Assembly: GCF_040932035.1 (NCBI RefSeq)
Contig: NZ_JBFRBB010000004.1
Location: forward strand, 372,001 to 436,000
Source of the DNA: Hoeflea_A sp040932035
Lineage (GTDB): Bacteria; Pseudomonadota; Alphaproteobacteria; Rhizobiales; Rhizobiaceae
Direction: 5' to 3'
Length of the DNA stretch: 64,000 bases
In this document: piece by piece, positions 1-7,821 of the stretch
Numbering within the stretch: position 1 is the first letter of the stretch
Layout of the letters: the number at the start of each line of letters is the position of its first letter
Notes under the pieces: generated by a model
Databases searched by the model: none
Told to the model about the DNA's origin: nothing
Seen by the model: the letters and a program-made list of their open reading frames with translations, nothing else
Position numbers and translations under genes: made by a program

Positions 1-1
1 C

Positions 2-82
2 AGGGTTTCCGGTGCGCGTGTATCCGGCGCCCGTGTATCGGGCGCGCGCATCAGTGGCGCCCGCGGCGACGCAGGCGACTAG
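2..82 (+). CDS. 3' end of an unidentified gene with SGARV pentapeptide repeats (partial)
   Basis: The frame is open from the left edge to a TAG at 80-82. It encodes about four copies of the pentapeptide Ser-Gly-Ala-Arg-Val/Ile, then GDAGD. The copies come from degenerate 15-base units that differ mostly at third codon positions, which suggests the frame is translated. The body of the gene lies outside the window, so only 26 residues are visible and no function can be assigned. It ends 28 bases before the stop codon of the convergent cyclase gene. Confidence 0.45.
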   Translation, partial: RVSGARVSGARVSGARISGARGDAGD

Positions 83-110
83 GCCTGGATATCGGGGTTA
101 CCCGCTGACG

Positions 111-1889
111 TTAAAGTCCGGCCCGCTTCAGTCCCTCAACGAAGCGGACCACGTCCTCTTCATATTTGTCGGGCTGGACGGCGGCCCAGGCGTCAACGCT
201 GAAATTCGGGTGCGCCTCTAGAACCTTCTGCGCTTCCGCCCTTGCTTCGGCCTCGCGTCCTAGATTGCCGTAGCTGGCCGCAAGCAGCCGTCTTCCTTCA
301 GTCGGGTTCTGCATCGTCTGTATTGTGCGGATGGCGTCTTCGTAACGCTCCAGGTTGAAAAAGGCGCCGCCCAGATGCCAGATATACTGGTCCGGATAGA
401 ACGGATTTAGCCGCATGGCCTTATGCAGCAGCTCAATGGCCTCTTCAGACCGACCGGTATGGGCTAGCGCGTCGGCCATGTCTGACATCAGGTCCGCATC
501 GTTGGGGTTGAGCCGAAGCGCTCTTTCATAAGCGCTGATCGCTGCTTCGTGTTCCTTGCGATAAAGATGCGCAAAGCCAAGCTCGCCAAATCCGCGCGCA
601 TCGGTGTTGTCGTATTCGACCGCCTGCCGGGCCAGGCTCAGGGCATCGTCGAGCGCCCTGTCCGGCCTGTCGGTCCAGTCGTAGCGCCAGTCGATGTTCA
701 GTGTCCGGGACTTGGCCGCCAGCGCCCTGGCATAATGCGGATCGAGATCCAGAGCGCTGTTGTAGAGATCGCGCGCGCGCTGAACTTCCTCCTTGGTGTA
801 ACGGAAAATGTGGCTTTGGCCCTGAAGCACAAATCCATAAGCAGCGAGGCTGGCTGGCGGTTGCTGGCGAAACCGGTCCAGCTCCGAGGCTTCGATCTGA
901 GCGGCGGTAGCCGATACGATAACTTGGGTGATTTCGTCCTGAAGATCGAAAATGTCCTCGATTTCACGATTGTATTGTTCGCCCCAGATTGTCCGGTCGC
1001 TCTGGGCGTCGAGAAGCTGCAGGGCGACACGGATGCGCGGGCCGGCCTTGCGGACCGACCCGTCGACCACGTAGCGCACGCCCAGCTCGCGCGCCACTTC
1101 CTTCGGCGCGATTGACCGGTCGTTATAGACATAGGCGGAGCCGCGGGCGATGACGAAAAAGTCGTGAAAACGCGAAAGATTTGTCGTAACATCCTCGGCC
1201 AGCCCGTCGGCAAACCAGCTTTCGCTCGGATCGTTTCCCTGGAAGCCGAACGGCAGGACCACGATGGACTGGTCCTTGCTTGATCCATCCCGTGCGGATT
1301 CGTTGGCCCGGGCCGGACGGCGCAGCCCGGTTGTCAGCGTCGCGCCGGCCGGGTCCTCATGGACCTGGAACACGTCGACGAGCTCGCTGATGTTCTTGAA
1401 CTCCTGCGCGCCCAGATATTCATAGCCGAAGGACAGCTTGTTGCTGACCTGGTCGTGAACCGCACCCGATATACAGACCCGCCCCGGCTGGGCGAATGCC
1501 TCGATCCGCGAGGCGATATTGATGCTGTCCCCGTGAAGATCCAGGTCGTCGATAATAATCTCGCCAAGATTGATGCCGATGCGAAAGATGGTCTGCTTGT
1601 CCTTGCTCACGCCCTCATTCTGCTTCTTGATCCTGTTTTGGATCTCGACGGCAAAGGCAACCGCGTCGACGGCGCTGTCGAACACCAGGAACACGCCGTC
1701 GCCGGCGGTGCCGATCACCTTGCCGGAAAAGTCGCCTGCAAGTGCGCTGAACATTTCGATGCACGATTTTATCGCCACCGTCGTCGCCAGTTCGTCGTCG
1801 GCCATCATGCGGCTGTAACCGACCATGTCGGCAAACAGGATTGCTGTTAAACGCCTGCGCAATCTGGATTCGGTATTTGCGTTCATCAT
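111..1889 (-). CDS. Class III adenylate cyclase with TolB-like and TPR domains
   Basis: A 592-residue protein that probably makes cAMP from ATP. The cyclase homology domain spans about residues 10-190. It has metal-binding Asp21 (FADMVGYS) and Asp64 (TAGDG), adenine-selecting Lys57 and Asp121, and the transition-state pair Asn124/Arg128 (INIASR), so it looks active. Residues about 208-335 resemble the TolB amino-terminal domain (SIVVLPF, then VDGSVRKAG). The remainder is TPR-like helical repeats (for example YERALRLNPNDADL). This cyclase-TolB-TPR layout is common in rhizobia. No signal peptide or membrane helix is visible. The start is ATGATG after a GGTGAG ribosome-binding site. The gene lies 10 bases downstream of the acetyltransferase gene and is probably co-transcribed with it. 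The activating signal is unknown. Confidence 0.9.
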   Translation of the reverse strand: MMNANTESRLRRRLTAILFADMVGYSRMMADDELATTVAIKSCIEMFSALAGDFSGKVIGTAGDGVFLVFDSAVDAVAFAVEIQNRIKKQNEGVSKDKQTIFRIGINLGEIIIDDLDLHGDSINIASRIEAFAQPGRVCISGAVHDQVSNKLSFGYEYLGAQEFKNISELVDVFQVHEDPAGATLTTGLRRPARANESARDGSSKDQSIVVLPFGFQGNDPSESWFADGLAEDVTTNLSRFHDFFVIARGSAYVYNDRSIAPKEVARELGVRYVVDGSVRKAGPRIRVALQLLDAQSDRTIWGEQYNREIEDIFDLQDEITQVIVSATAAQIEASELDRFRQQPPASLAAYGFVLQGQSHIFRYTKEEVQRARDLYNSALDLDPHYARALAAKSRTLNIDWRYDWTDRPDRALDDALSLARQAVEYDNTDARGFGELGFAHLYRKEHEAAISAYERALRLNPNDADLMSDMADALAHTGRSEEAIELLHKAMRLNPFYPDQYIWHLGGAFFNLERYEDAIRTIQTMQNPTEGRRLLAASYGNLGREAEARAEAQKVLEAHPNFSVDAWAAVQPDKYEEDVVRFVEGLKRAGL

Positions 1890-1899
1890 CTGCTCACCA

Positions 1900-2529
1900 T
1901 CACTGTACCGGACCCTCCAGTTTCATGGTGATTTTCGATTTGTCCGCCAGCTCCTGCTTGAGGCCGGAACTGACGGCCTGCCACTCGGCTCCAAGGATGC
2001 CCACCTGGATGACGTCGCGATATTCGCCGTCGCCAAACCAGCCCTGGCGCACGCGGCCCTCCTCACGAAACCCGACCTTTTTGGTCACGCTGGCCGATGC
2101 CCGGTGGCCGTCGCGGTAATAGGTCGTCACACGGTGCAGGCGCAGTTGTCCGAAGGCCATGTCCAAAAGCACGGTTGCAATTGCTGTCGCCAGCCCGCTG
2201 GCGCGTGATTCCCGCGCAATGAACATCGGCAGAACCGCATCGCCGTGAATGTAGCTGATGGCCTGCAATCCGCCGAGCCCGGCCGGTTCACCATCGGCAT
2301 CTTCAGCCATGTACCACAGGGAGCGCGGTGGTTCGGAATGTTCGAGCGCCGATTTCCAGCTCTCCTCAACCGCTTCTTTGCCGATGGGTACGGGCAGGTT
2401 CCGGTCAAACAGCGCAATGTCCTCAAAATTGGAGAACCAGCGGGTCATGGTCGCAATATCGTCGAATCCCATGGGTCTCATGGTGTAGGTGGAATTTGAA
2501 TATCCGGATTGTGCGCTTTTACTGTCCAT
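1900..2529 (-). CDS. GNAT family N-acetyltransferase (RimJ/RimL-like)
   Basis: A protein of about 209 residues with the layout of the RimJ/RimL branch of acetyl-CoA-dependent N-acetyltransferases. It has an N-terminal TMRPMGFDDIATMTRWF segment, a central strand PMFIAR, and the acetyl-CoA loop region RASGLATAIATVLLDMAF followed by LHRVTTYYRDGH. The end, VGFREEGRVRQGWFGDGEYRDVIQVGIL, is typical of the family. The substrate cannot be predicted; protein N-termini, amino sugars and antibiotics are all possible. ATG at 2529 is preceded by GGAATGAG, and a GTG one codon upstream is an alternative. It is the first gene of a probable two-gene operon with the cyclase. Confidence 0.85.
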   Translation of the reverse strand: MDSKSAQSGYSNSTYTMRPMGFDDIATMTRWFSNFEDIALFDRNLPVPIGKEAVEESWKSALEHSEPPRSLWYMAEDADGEPAGLGGLQAISYIHGDAVLPMFIARESRASGLATAIATVLLDMAFGQLRLHRVTTYYRDGHRASASVTKKVGFREEGRVRQGWFGDGEYRDVIQVGILGAEWQAVSSGLKQELADKSKITMKLEGPVQ

Positions 2530-2805
2530 CACTCATTCCAGTAACACTATTCGCCGCAAAACATATCATGTAAGTAGCTGGTGTGTAATAGTTCTAAACG
2601 CTGCAGGAAGCGGTATAAAATACAGAACAACTACAAATATGAAAAGATGTATTGCGACCGGACTGCAACCGGCTTTGCTTTTGTTCATCGGCATAATTTT
2701 GAAATTTGGCTATTTGAGCCGGCAATGAGGCCTTGAAATCAGGCTGTGCAGTTCATTTTTCTATTGGGGATGGCAATCACGATCTCGGCTTGAGGGCAAA
2801 GCACC
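2530..2805. promoter_or_regulatory. Divergent intergenic region between acetyltransferase and membrane cyclase genes
   Basis: An AT-rich stretch of 276 bases separates two divergent genes, so it must hold both promoters. I see no convincing inverted repeat or conserved small ORF here. Confidence 0.4.
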
Positions 2806-4143
2806 ATGGTTGATACGCGCATTGACGACCTGAAGGATCCGGCAGATCTTTCATTCGAAGCCGAGGAACTGGCCGCGCAACGAACGGCGCTGCGAGGGCG
2901 CATAGTGTCGCTTGCGTTCATCGCCCTTTTGATTTCAGTTTTGACACCGTGGCCCGGACCGCTTTTCTATTATCCGCTCCTCATGATATTCATATTGTTG
3001 GGCTGGGGAGCGTATGTTGTCGAGGCAGCGCCCTGGAAGAGGCGATGGCACCCTTATGCATTTGTGACGGCTGATTTTGCGCTTCTCTCCTTTACGCTTC
3101 TTTATCCGAACCCGCTGCTTTCGCTGGACCTGCCTCCGCAGTTCTCACTGCGTTTCGGCACCTTCATCTACTTTTTTGTATTGCTCGCAGGTCTGGCGTA
3201 CCTCTATCGGCCCGCCCTGGTTTTATGGGGCGGTGTTTCCGCAGCGCTGAGCTGGGCCATTGGTGTGTGGTGGCTTATCACGCGATCCGACGCGGTCCTC
3301 GAGCCGCCACGCGGCGACAGCACCGGACCTTATCTCGAGTTGTTGGCAAATCCGGCGTTTATCGATCTCGGAATAAGGCTCCAGGAGATCATGGTGCTTT
3401 TGATCACCGCCGGGCTTTTGGCGCTGGCGGTCAGCCGCGCCCGCGCAATCGCGCTTCGCCAGTCAAACCTGGCCAGCGAAAAGACCAATCTGGCGCGCTA
3501 TTTCCCGCGCAAGACGGTCGAATTGCTGGCGACAAAAACCAATCCGCTTTCGCGGCCGCGTGAACACAAGGCCGCCGTGTTGTTCGCCGATCTCGTCTCC
3601 TTCACCACCTGGGCGGAGAACCGTCCGCCACAGGAAACGATCGATGTATTGCGACAGGTTCACAGCTTGCTTGCTGAAACAATATTTCGGCACGAAGGAA
3701 CGCTGGACAAGTTCATTGGAGACGGTCTCATGGCGACCTTTGGAACTCCGGAGCCAACTGAAAGAGACGCAATCAATGCGCTCACGGCGGCTGTAGAAAT
3801 GGCGGATGTCTTCAGGGTCTGGAGGCAGTCGCCCGCCGGCGCGTCCGCACAGACGCTGGAACTCGCAATCGGCGTGCACTACGGTCCGATCGTACTGGGT
3901 GATATAGGCAGTAACCGGCGCATGGAGTTCGCCGTCCTGGGCGATACCGTGAATGTCGCCAGCAGGCTTGAAAAGGCCAACCGGGAAATCGGCTGCCGCT
4001 GCATCATCAGCAGCGATCTGGTTGAGGCAGCCGGGGCCGAAAGCCCCGCGGAGACAGCAGTGGCAATTGCCCGGCTGGAGGCGCACGGGCCGTTGTCGCT
4101 GCGTGGCCGCAGTGCTGCGACGGATATTCTGACGCTGCCGTGA
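2806..4143 (+). CDS. Membrane-bound class III adenylate cyclase
   Basis: A 445-residue protein. The N-terminal half has about six hydrophobic helices (roughly residues 33-48, 55-73, 85-100, 118-134, 138-158 and 193-211) and forms an integral membrane sensor of unknown ligand. A short linker leads to a cytoplasmic cyclase domain (about 250-445). The catalytic set is complete: Asp262 (LFADLVSF), Lys302, Asp306 (FIGDGLMATF), Asp380, Asn383 and Arg387 (GDTVNVASR). Lys302 with Asp380 indicates ATP as substrate. The start ATG at 2806 follows a GAGGGCAAAG stretch. The gene is convergent with the FecR gene. Confidence 0.9.
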   Translation: MVDTRIDDLKDPADLSFEAEELAAQRTALRGRIVSLAFIALLISVLTPWPGPLFYYPLLMIFILLGWGAYVVEAAPWKRRWHPYAFVTADFALLSFTLLYPNPLLSLDLPPQFSLRFGTFIYFFVLLAGLAYLYRPALVLWGGVSAALSWAIGVWWLITRSDAVLEPPRGDSTGPYLELLANPAFIDLGIRLQEIMVLLITAGLLALAVSRARAIALRQSNLASEKTNLARYFPRKTVELLATKTNPLSRPREHKAAVLFADLVSFTTWAENRPPQETIDVLRQVHSLLAETIFRHEGTLDKFIGDGLMATFGTPEPTERDAINALTAAVEMADVFRVWRQSPAGASAQTLELAIGVHYGPIVLGDIGSNRRMEFAVLGDTVNVASRLEKANREIGCRCIISSDLVEAAGAESPAETAVAIARLEAHGPLSLRGRSAATDILTLP

Positions 4144-4271
4144 TAACATCGATCGGGATACATGGTTGTCATCCGCCGCCATTGAGGATCACGGTGAAAT
4201 CAGCCGTGCCGCTGTAGTGCCGGACACCGGTATCGGGCGTAAAGCAGGAAGCAGACCGGTCGCCTTTCAGA

Positions 4272-5348
4272 TTATTTTCCGTGGCCGCCGCCATGACCAC
4301 CACCGTGGCCGCCGCCATGACCACCACCATGGCCTCCGCCATACCCGCCACCATGACCGCCGCTGAACCCGCCACCATGACCACCGCCGAACCCGCCACT
4401 ATGGCTTCCGCCGAACCCGCCGCCGTGGCCTTTGCCGCCGGCATTGCTGTTTTCGGAATGGCCGGGACCGCTGGTGGCATTTTTGCCGGCATTACTGAAT
4501 CTGCTTTTATGTCCGCCTGGTGCTCTGCCGCTCGAGCCCGGAGCCTTATGACCCTTTGTGTGCGTTTTGGCCTTGCGTCCGGGCTTTTGTGGATCGACAC
4601 TGGCGCGGCGTATGTCAAGCGGGGCGGTGTTGGTCGGGACGTTGAAGCGGCTGCAGCTTCGTGTGCTGACGCGGAACGCGCGGCGTAATCGGCTTTGTCG
4701 TTCAACCAGTGGAAAAGAAGACTTGATAAGCGCTCCCTTGGCGGACGCCGAACGTGGTGACCGCAGGCTCCCGTCGGGTGAACTTACCGCTGCACCGCAG
4801 CCGCTTTCGACGATCGTGCAAAGGCCGCTGCGCCGGCTGCACAATTCAACGGAGCCACGAAAAACCAGGATTGCGGTTCCAAGGCGTCTGCCGACAGCAA
4901 CATCGACCTCGGTGCCCCTGATACCCAGGGTCGCGGTTGGCGTGACAATCTTGTACGCCCTTTTCGGCCCGACGCCACTCATAAATCTGAACGCACCGCG
5001 GGCCATTTGGATGCTGGCGCCGGCAAGCGTTCTGTCAGGATTGAAGATGAATTTATCGATGACGACGGAAGAGTTGGGGCCGATCACGAACCGTGTATTG
5101 TCGCGAAATCGAATTTGCGCGCTTCCGCGACCACCTGTTTTAATGCGGTCGCCGCTATAGATTGGTTTTTCGGGGGCAAGGGTCCGGTTGCCGCCGGGGC
5201 CTGTTGCCGAGGTGGCTTGTACCACGGCAACGGTCTTGCCGCTTGGACTGGCCGCAAACGCGCCGGATGAAACGGCAATGCCAATGCACGCCAGGAAATA
5301 CAAAACGAGGTAGCGCGCGTCACGGGACGCAGTAACGAACTTTAACAT
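4272..5348 (-). CDS. Secreted FecR-domain protein with Gly/His-rich C-terminal repeats
   Basis: A 358-residue protein. Residues 1-32 form a signal peptide (YLVLYFLACIGIAVSSGAFA). A FecR domain follows (about 45-180): AVVQATSATG, then YSGDRIKTGGRGSAQIRF, and the family signature TPTATLGIRGTEVDV. FecR-domain proteins of this single-domain type are periplasmic or surface proteins and need not act in iron sensing. The last 50 or so residues are repeats of GGGH and GGF/SGGH units, which could bind metal or be a flexible surface tail. ATG at 5348 follows a GGAG motif. It sits between two cyclase genes; a link to cAMP signalling is only positional. Confidence 0.8.
   Translation of the reverse strand: MLKFVTASRDARYLVLYFLACIGIAVSSGAFAASPSGKTVAVVQATSATGPGGNRTLAPEKPIYSGDRIKTGGRGSAQIRFRDNTRFVIGPNSSVVIDKFIFNPDRTLAGASIQMARGAFRFMSGVGPKRAYKIVTPTATLGIRGTEVDVAVGRRLGTAILVFRGSVELCSRRSGLCTIVESGCGAAVSSPDGSLRSPRSASAKGALIKSSFPLVERQSRLRRAFRVSTRSCSRFNVPTNTAPLDIRRASVDPQKPGRKAKTHTKGHKAPGSSGRAPGGHKSRFSNAGKNATSGPGHSENSNAGGKGHGGGFGGSHSGGFGGGHGGGFSGGHGGGYGGGHGGGHGGGHGGGHGGGHGK
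4275..4437. repeat. Degenerate tandem repeat encoding (GGGH/GGGF)n
   Basis: On the + strand this stretch is a run of CCACCATGACCGCC-like units. On the coding (minus) strand they give Gly-Gly-Gly-His and Gly-Gly-Phe repeats at the end of the FecR-domain protein. Units are nearly identical at 4281-4330 and more diverged towards 4437, which suggests recent expansion at the 3' end. The repeat keeps several frames open on both strands. Confidence 0.8.
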
Positions 5349-5674
5349 CCAGGCACTCCGGTAGCCGCACCTGACGTCACTCGATATAAATTCCTAGCAT
5401 GAAAGAATAAATTGGTCGAATCAACGTATACGAATAGATAATCTTGATTCAAAAATCATACTTATGAATAAAACAATGGAAATGCGGAATAAAAAAACGA
5501 CCCGATCTGAAATTCATCTCGGTAAATATTGAATTAAGTTCAATGGGCGGGGCGGTATTTAGGGAGGCGGGATGAATTGAAGGTTTCGGTTCGGTCAGAT
5601 CACGCAATGTTTACGGCTGATTGACATAATTCGCCTGTCCGGATTTCCGCCGCACCAAGCTGGCGGGCGTCGGG
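5349..5674. other. AT-rich intergenic region upstream of the FecR-domain gene
   Basis: These 326 bases lie between the stop of the GAF-like cyclase gene (5675, minus strand) and the start of the FecR gene. The part from 5390 to 5540 is markedly AT-rich for this genome and should hold the FecR promoter. I see no gene, no clear terminator and no convincing operator. Confidence 0.4.
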
Positions 5675-6862
5675 TTAAAACCGCCACACCGTCTGCTCTC
5701 CGTCGAAACCTTTCAGTTCGACAGTTCCCGCGGCACTGGAGCGTTCCGGGGCGAGCCGGGCAAGATCCGAGGACAGCACCCGGTCGCAGCCGAGGTCTGT
5801 CGCCGCCGACAATAGTCTGGCGGTATAATTGATCGGCGGTCCGATAGCGGTGAAATCGAGGCGGTCCGCTCCGCCAATATTGCCATAGTGGAATGTCCCG
5901 CAGTGCAGCGCGGCACGAAACGCGACCTTGCTGCCCTTCTCATCGTCCGCCAGTGCCTTGCCGCCCTCGATGACAGCGTCCATTGCGGCATGTGTCATTG
6001 CCGCAATACCTTCCTCGTCCTTGTAGGGGAAGATGGCGAAAAACCCGTCGCCCATATATTTGAGCACTTCGCCACCGCGTTCCGTGACGGGCGGAACCAG
6101 GTGGTCGAACGTGTCGTTGAGCAGACCGACGAGCTCCGTGCCCTGTATTTCGTTTGAAAGCTGGGTGAAATTCTTCAGATCGACAAACAGGATGACAGCG
6201 GTGATTTCCTCGCCGTCGCCGCGGTGCACCTTTCCTTCCAGAATTTGGTGTCCGCTGTTGCGGCCGACATAGGTGGAAAGCAATATGGCGGCGTTCAAAC
6301 GCAGCATATAGGTTTCCGTCAACCGCGCGAGCGGCCGGTTAACCTGGCCAAGCACCTCCATGTCCCTGTCGCTGAAGCCGCCCTGCTGGGCTGAGGACCA
6401 GGTACATGCATGGGTTTCGCCGGTGGTGAAGATCAACGGCTGTGCGACATAATCGGTAAAGCCCTGTTCACGCAGTTCTCCGACAATGATGTAGTCGTCG
6501 GGGCAGTCGGTCCTTTCGAGGTGCCTGCGGATTGTCACCTGTTCTTCGACGACGCGCGGCAACGGATTGGAGGTGTAAACCTCCTGAGAAAACGTGCCCA
6601 TTTGCGCATGCGCGACATCGACGCCTTCCCCCTTTATCCAGCGGAACCGGCTGCCCAGGAGATTGGGGTGCAGCGTGTAGATGAACAGCATGAAACGGTC
6701 GATGCGCACACCGAGACCGACGAGCCCCTCGCAGATACCGGTTATGATTTCCCTGGCATCGGCGCTCGGCCGGGCGCCGTCGATCATCCAGTCCGTCAAT
6801 TCCGAAACGGTTGAAAATAGCGGTTTTTGATCTGGCTCTTTTGCCTTGGCGGTTTTGGTCAT
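5675..6862 (-). CDS. Class III nucleotide cyclase with N-terminal GAF-like sensor
   Basis: A 395-residue soluble protein. Residues about 30-185 resemble the GAF-like input module found in many rhizobial cyclases (YTLHPNLLGSRFRWIKGEG, then QPLIFTTGETHACTW). The cyclase domain occupies about 215-395, with Asp228 (LFVDLKNF), Lys268, Asp272 (KYMGDGFFAIF), Asn345 and Arg349 (INYTARL). The usual second base-selecting Asp is replaced: GPPIN stands where GDxxN is normal, so position 342 is Pro. Substrate specificity is therefore less certain than for the other two cyclases. Start ATG at 6862 follows GAGGGG. The gene is 115 bases downstream of the RNase D gene on the same strand. Confidence 0.85.
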   Translation of the reverse strand: MTKTAKAKEPDQKPLFSTVSELTDWMIDGARPSADAREIITGICEGLVGLGVRIDRFMLFIYTLHPNLLGSRFRWIKGEGVDVAHAQMGTFSQEVYTSNPLPRVVEEQVTIRRHLERTDCPDDYIIVGELREQGFTDYVAQPLIFTTGETHACTWSSAQQGGFSDRDMEVLGQVNRPLARLTETYMLRLNAAILLSTYVGRNSGHQILEGKVHRGDGEEITAVILFVDLKNFTQLSNEIQGTELVGLLNDTFDHLVPPVTERGGEVLKYMGDGFFAIFPYKDEEGIAAMTHAAMDAVIEGGKALADDEKGSKVAFRAALHCGTFHYGNIGGADRLDFTAIGPPINYTARLLSAATDLGCDRVLSSDLARLAPERSSAAGTVELKGFDGEQTVWRF

Positions 6863-6977
6863 TGTCCCCTCGGCTTACGCGCTTAGCGCCTGTTCGAGCG
6901 GTCAATATACGGCGAGGGTCGCTCGCGGGGCCAGTCAAAATTGCGTGCTCTGCGGCGGGCTTCTTCGACAGGCGCTG

Positions 6978-7598
6978 TCAGCTGTGCGCGAAAATATCCG
7001 TGTCATCCCAGCCGATCAGGTCGAGCTTTGATCGTGTCGGCAGGAATTTGAAGCAGGCGTCTGCGTGTTTTGCCCTTCCGTCGCGGTCGAGGCGCTCCTG
7101 CAGCCTGTCGCGCAGTGCGTGCAGGTAAAGGACATCCGATGCTGCATATTCAAGTTGCGCGTCGCTCAGCTGATCCGCCGCCCAGTCAGATGACTGCTGC
7201 TGCTTGGAAATATCGATATCGAGGAATTCGCGCAGATTATCTTTCAGCCCGTGCCGGTCCGTATAGGTCCGCGTCAGACGTGAAGCAACCTTGGTGCAAA
7301 ATACCGGCTCGCAGGTAATACCGAATGTATGGAAGAGGACGGCAATGTCGAAGCGGCCGAAATGGAAAATCTTGGTCTTCTTGCGGTCCCGCAACAGGGC
7401 GGTGAGGTTCGGCGCTTTTTTCTGGCCCTTGGCAATCTGAATGATATCGGCGCTGCCGTCGCCCGGCGAAAGCTGCACAACGCACAGACGATCGCGGTGC
7501 GGCTTCAGGCCGAGCGTTTCGGTATCAATGGCAATATCACCGCTGTAACGGGCCGCGTCGTTCTCGCTGATATCGCCCTTGTGAAACCGGATTGTCAT
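6978..7598 (-). CDS. rnd: Ribonuclease D-like 3'-5' exonuclease
   Basis: A 206-residue DEDD-family exonuclease domain without the HRDC domains of E. coli RNase D, the short form usual in rhizobia. The Exo I motif is DIAIDTETLG (Asp25, Glu27). Exo II is in FHFGRFDIAVL. Exo III has Tyr and Asp in LEYAASDVLYL. Such enzymes trim the 3' ends of structured RNAs including tRNA precursors. I place the start at ATG 7598, behind an AGGTGCGAG stretch, because homology begins at MTIRFHKGDI. The frame stays open upstream to 7841, but those 81 residues look non-coding and overlap the start of the divergent comM-like gene. Confidence 0.85.
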   Translation of the reverse strand: MTIRFHKGDISENDAARYSGDIAIDTETLGLKPHRDRLCVVQLSPGDGSADIIQIAKGQKKAPNLTALLRDRKKTKIFHFGRFDIAVLFHTFGITCEPVFCTKVASRLTRTYTDRHGLKDNLREFLDIDISKQQQSSDWAADQLSDAQLEYAASDVLYLHALRDRLQERLDRDGRAKHADACFKFLPTRSKLDLIGWDDTDIFAHS

Positions 7599-7821
7599 GG
7601 CTCGCACCTGTTGCTTTTCTCGTGAATCCGCAAAGCGCCCGGAATCGGGCGCGCAATGGACATATCGCCTAACGGGCCTTCCGTCCAGCCGGTTCCCGCA
7701 CGACCGGAATTCGCCCTGACGGCCGACGTTCCTTTTTTGTTCTTGTTGATTGAGCGCCAATGGTGTATTCATTGGGGTAGAACGATCATAGGCTGCAACC
7801 AACCGCGGGTGGATTGTGTAG

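Noticed and set aside
4169..4705. Ala/Met/Val-rich ORFs over the FecR tail, on both strands
   Set aside because: They are frame shadows of the GGGH repeat DNA, with low-complexity translations and no homology that I recognise.
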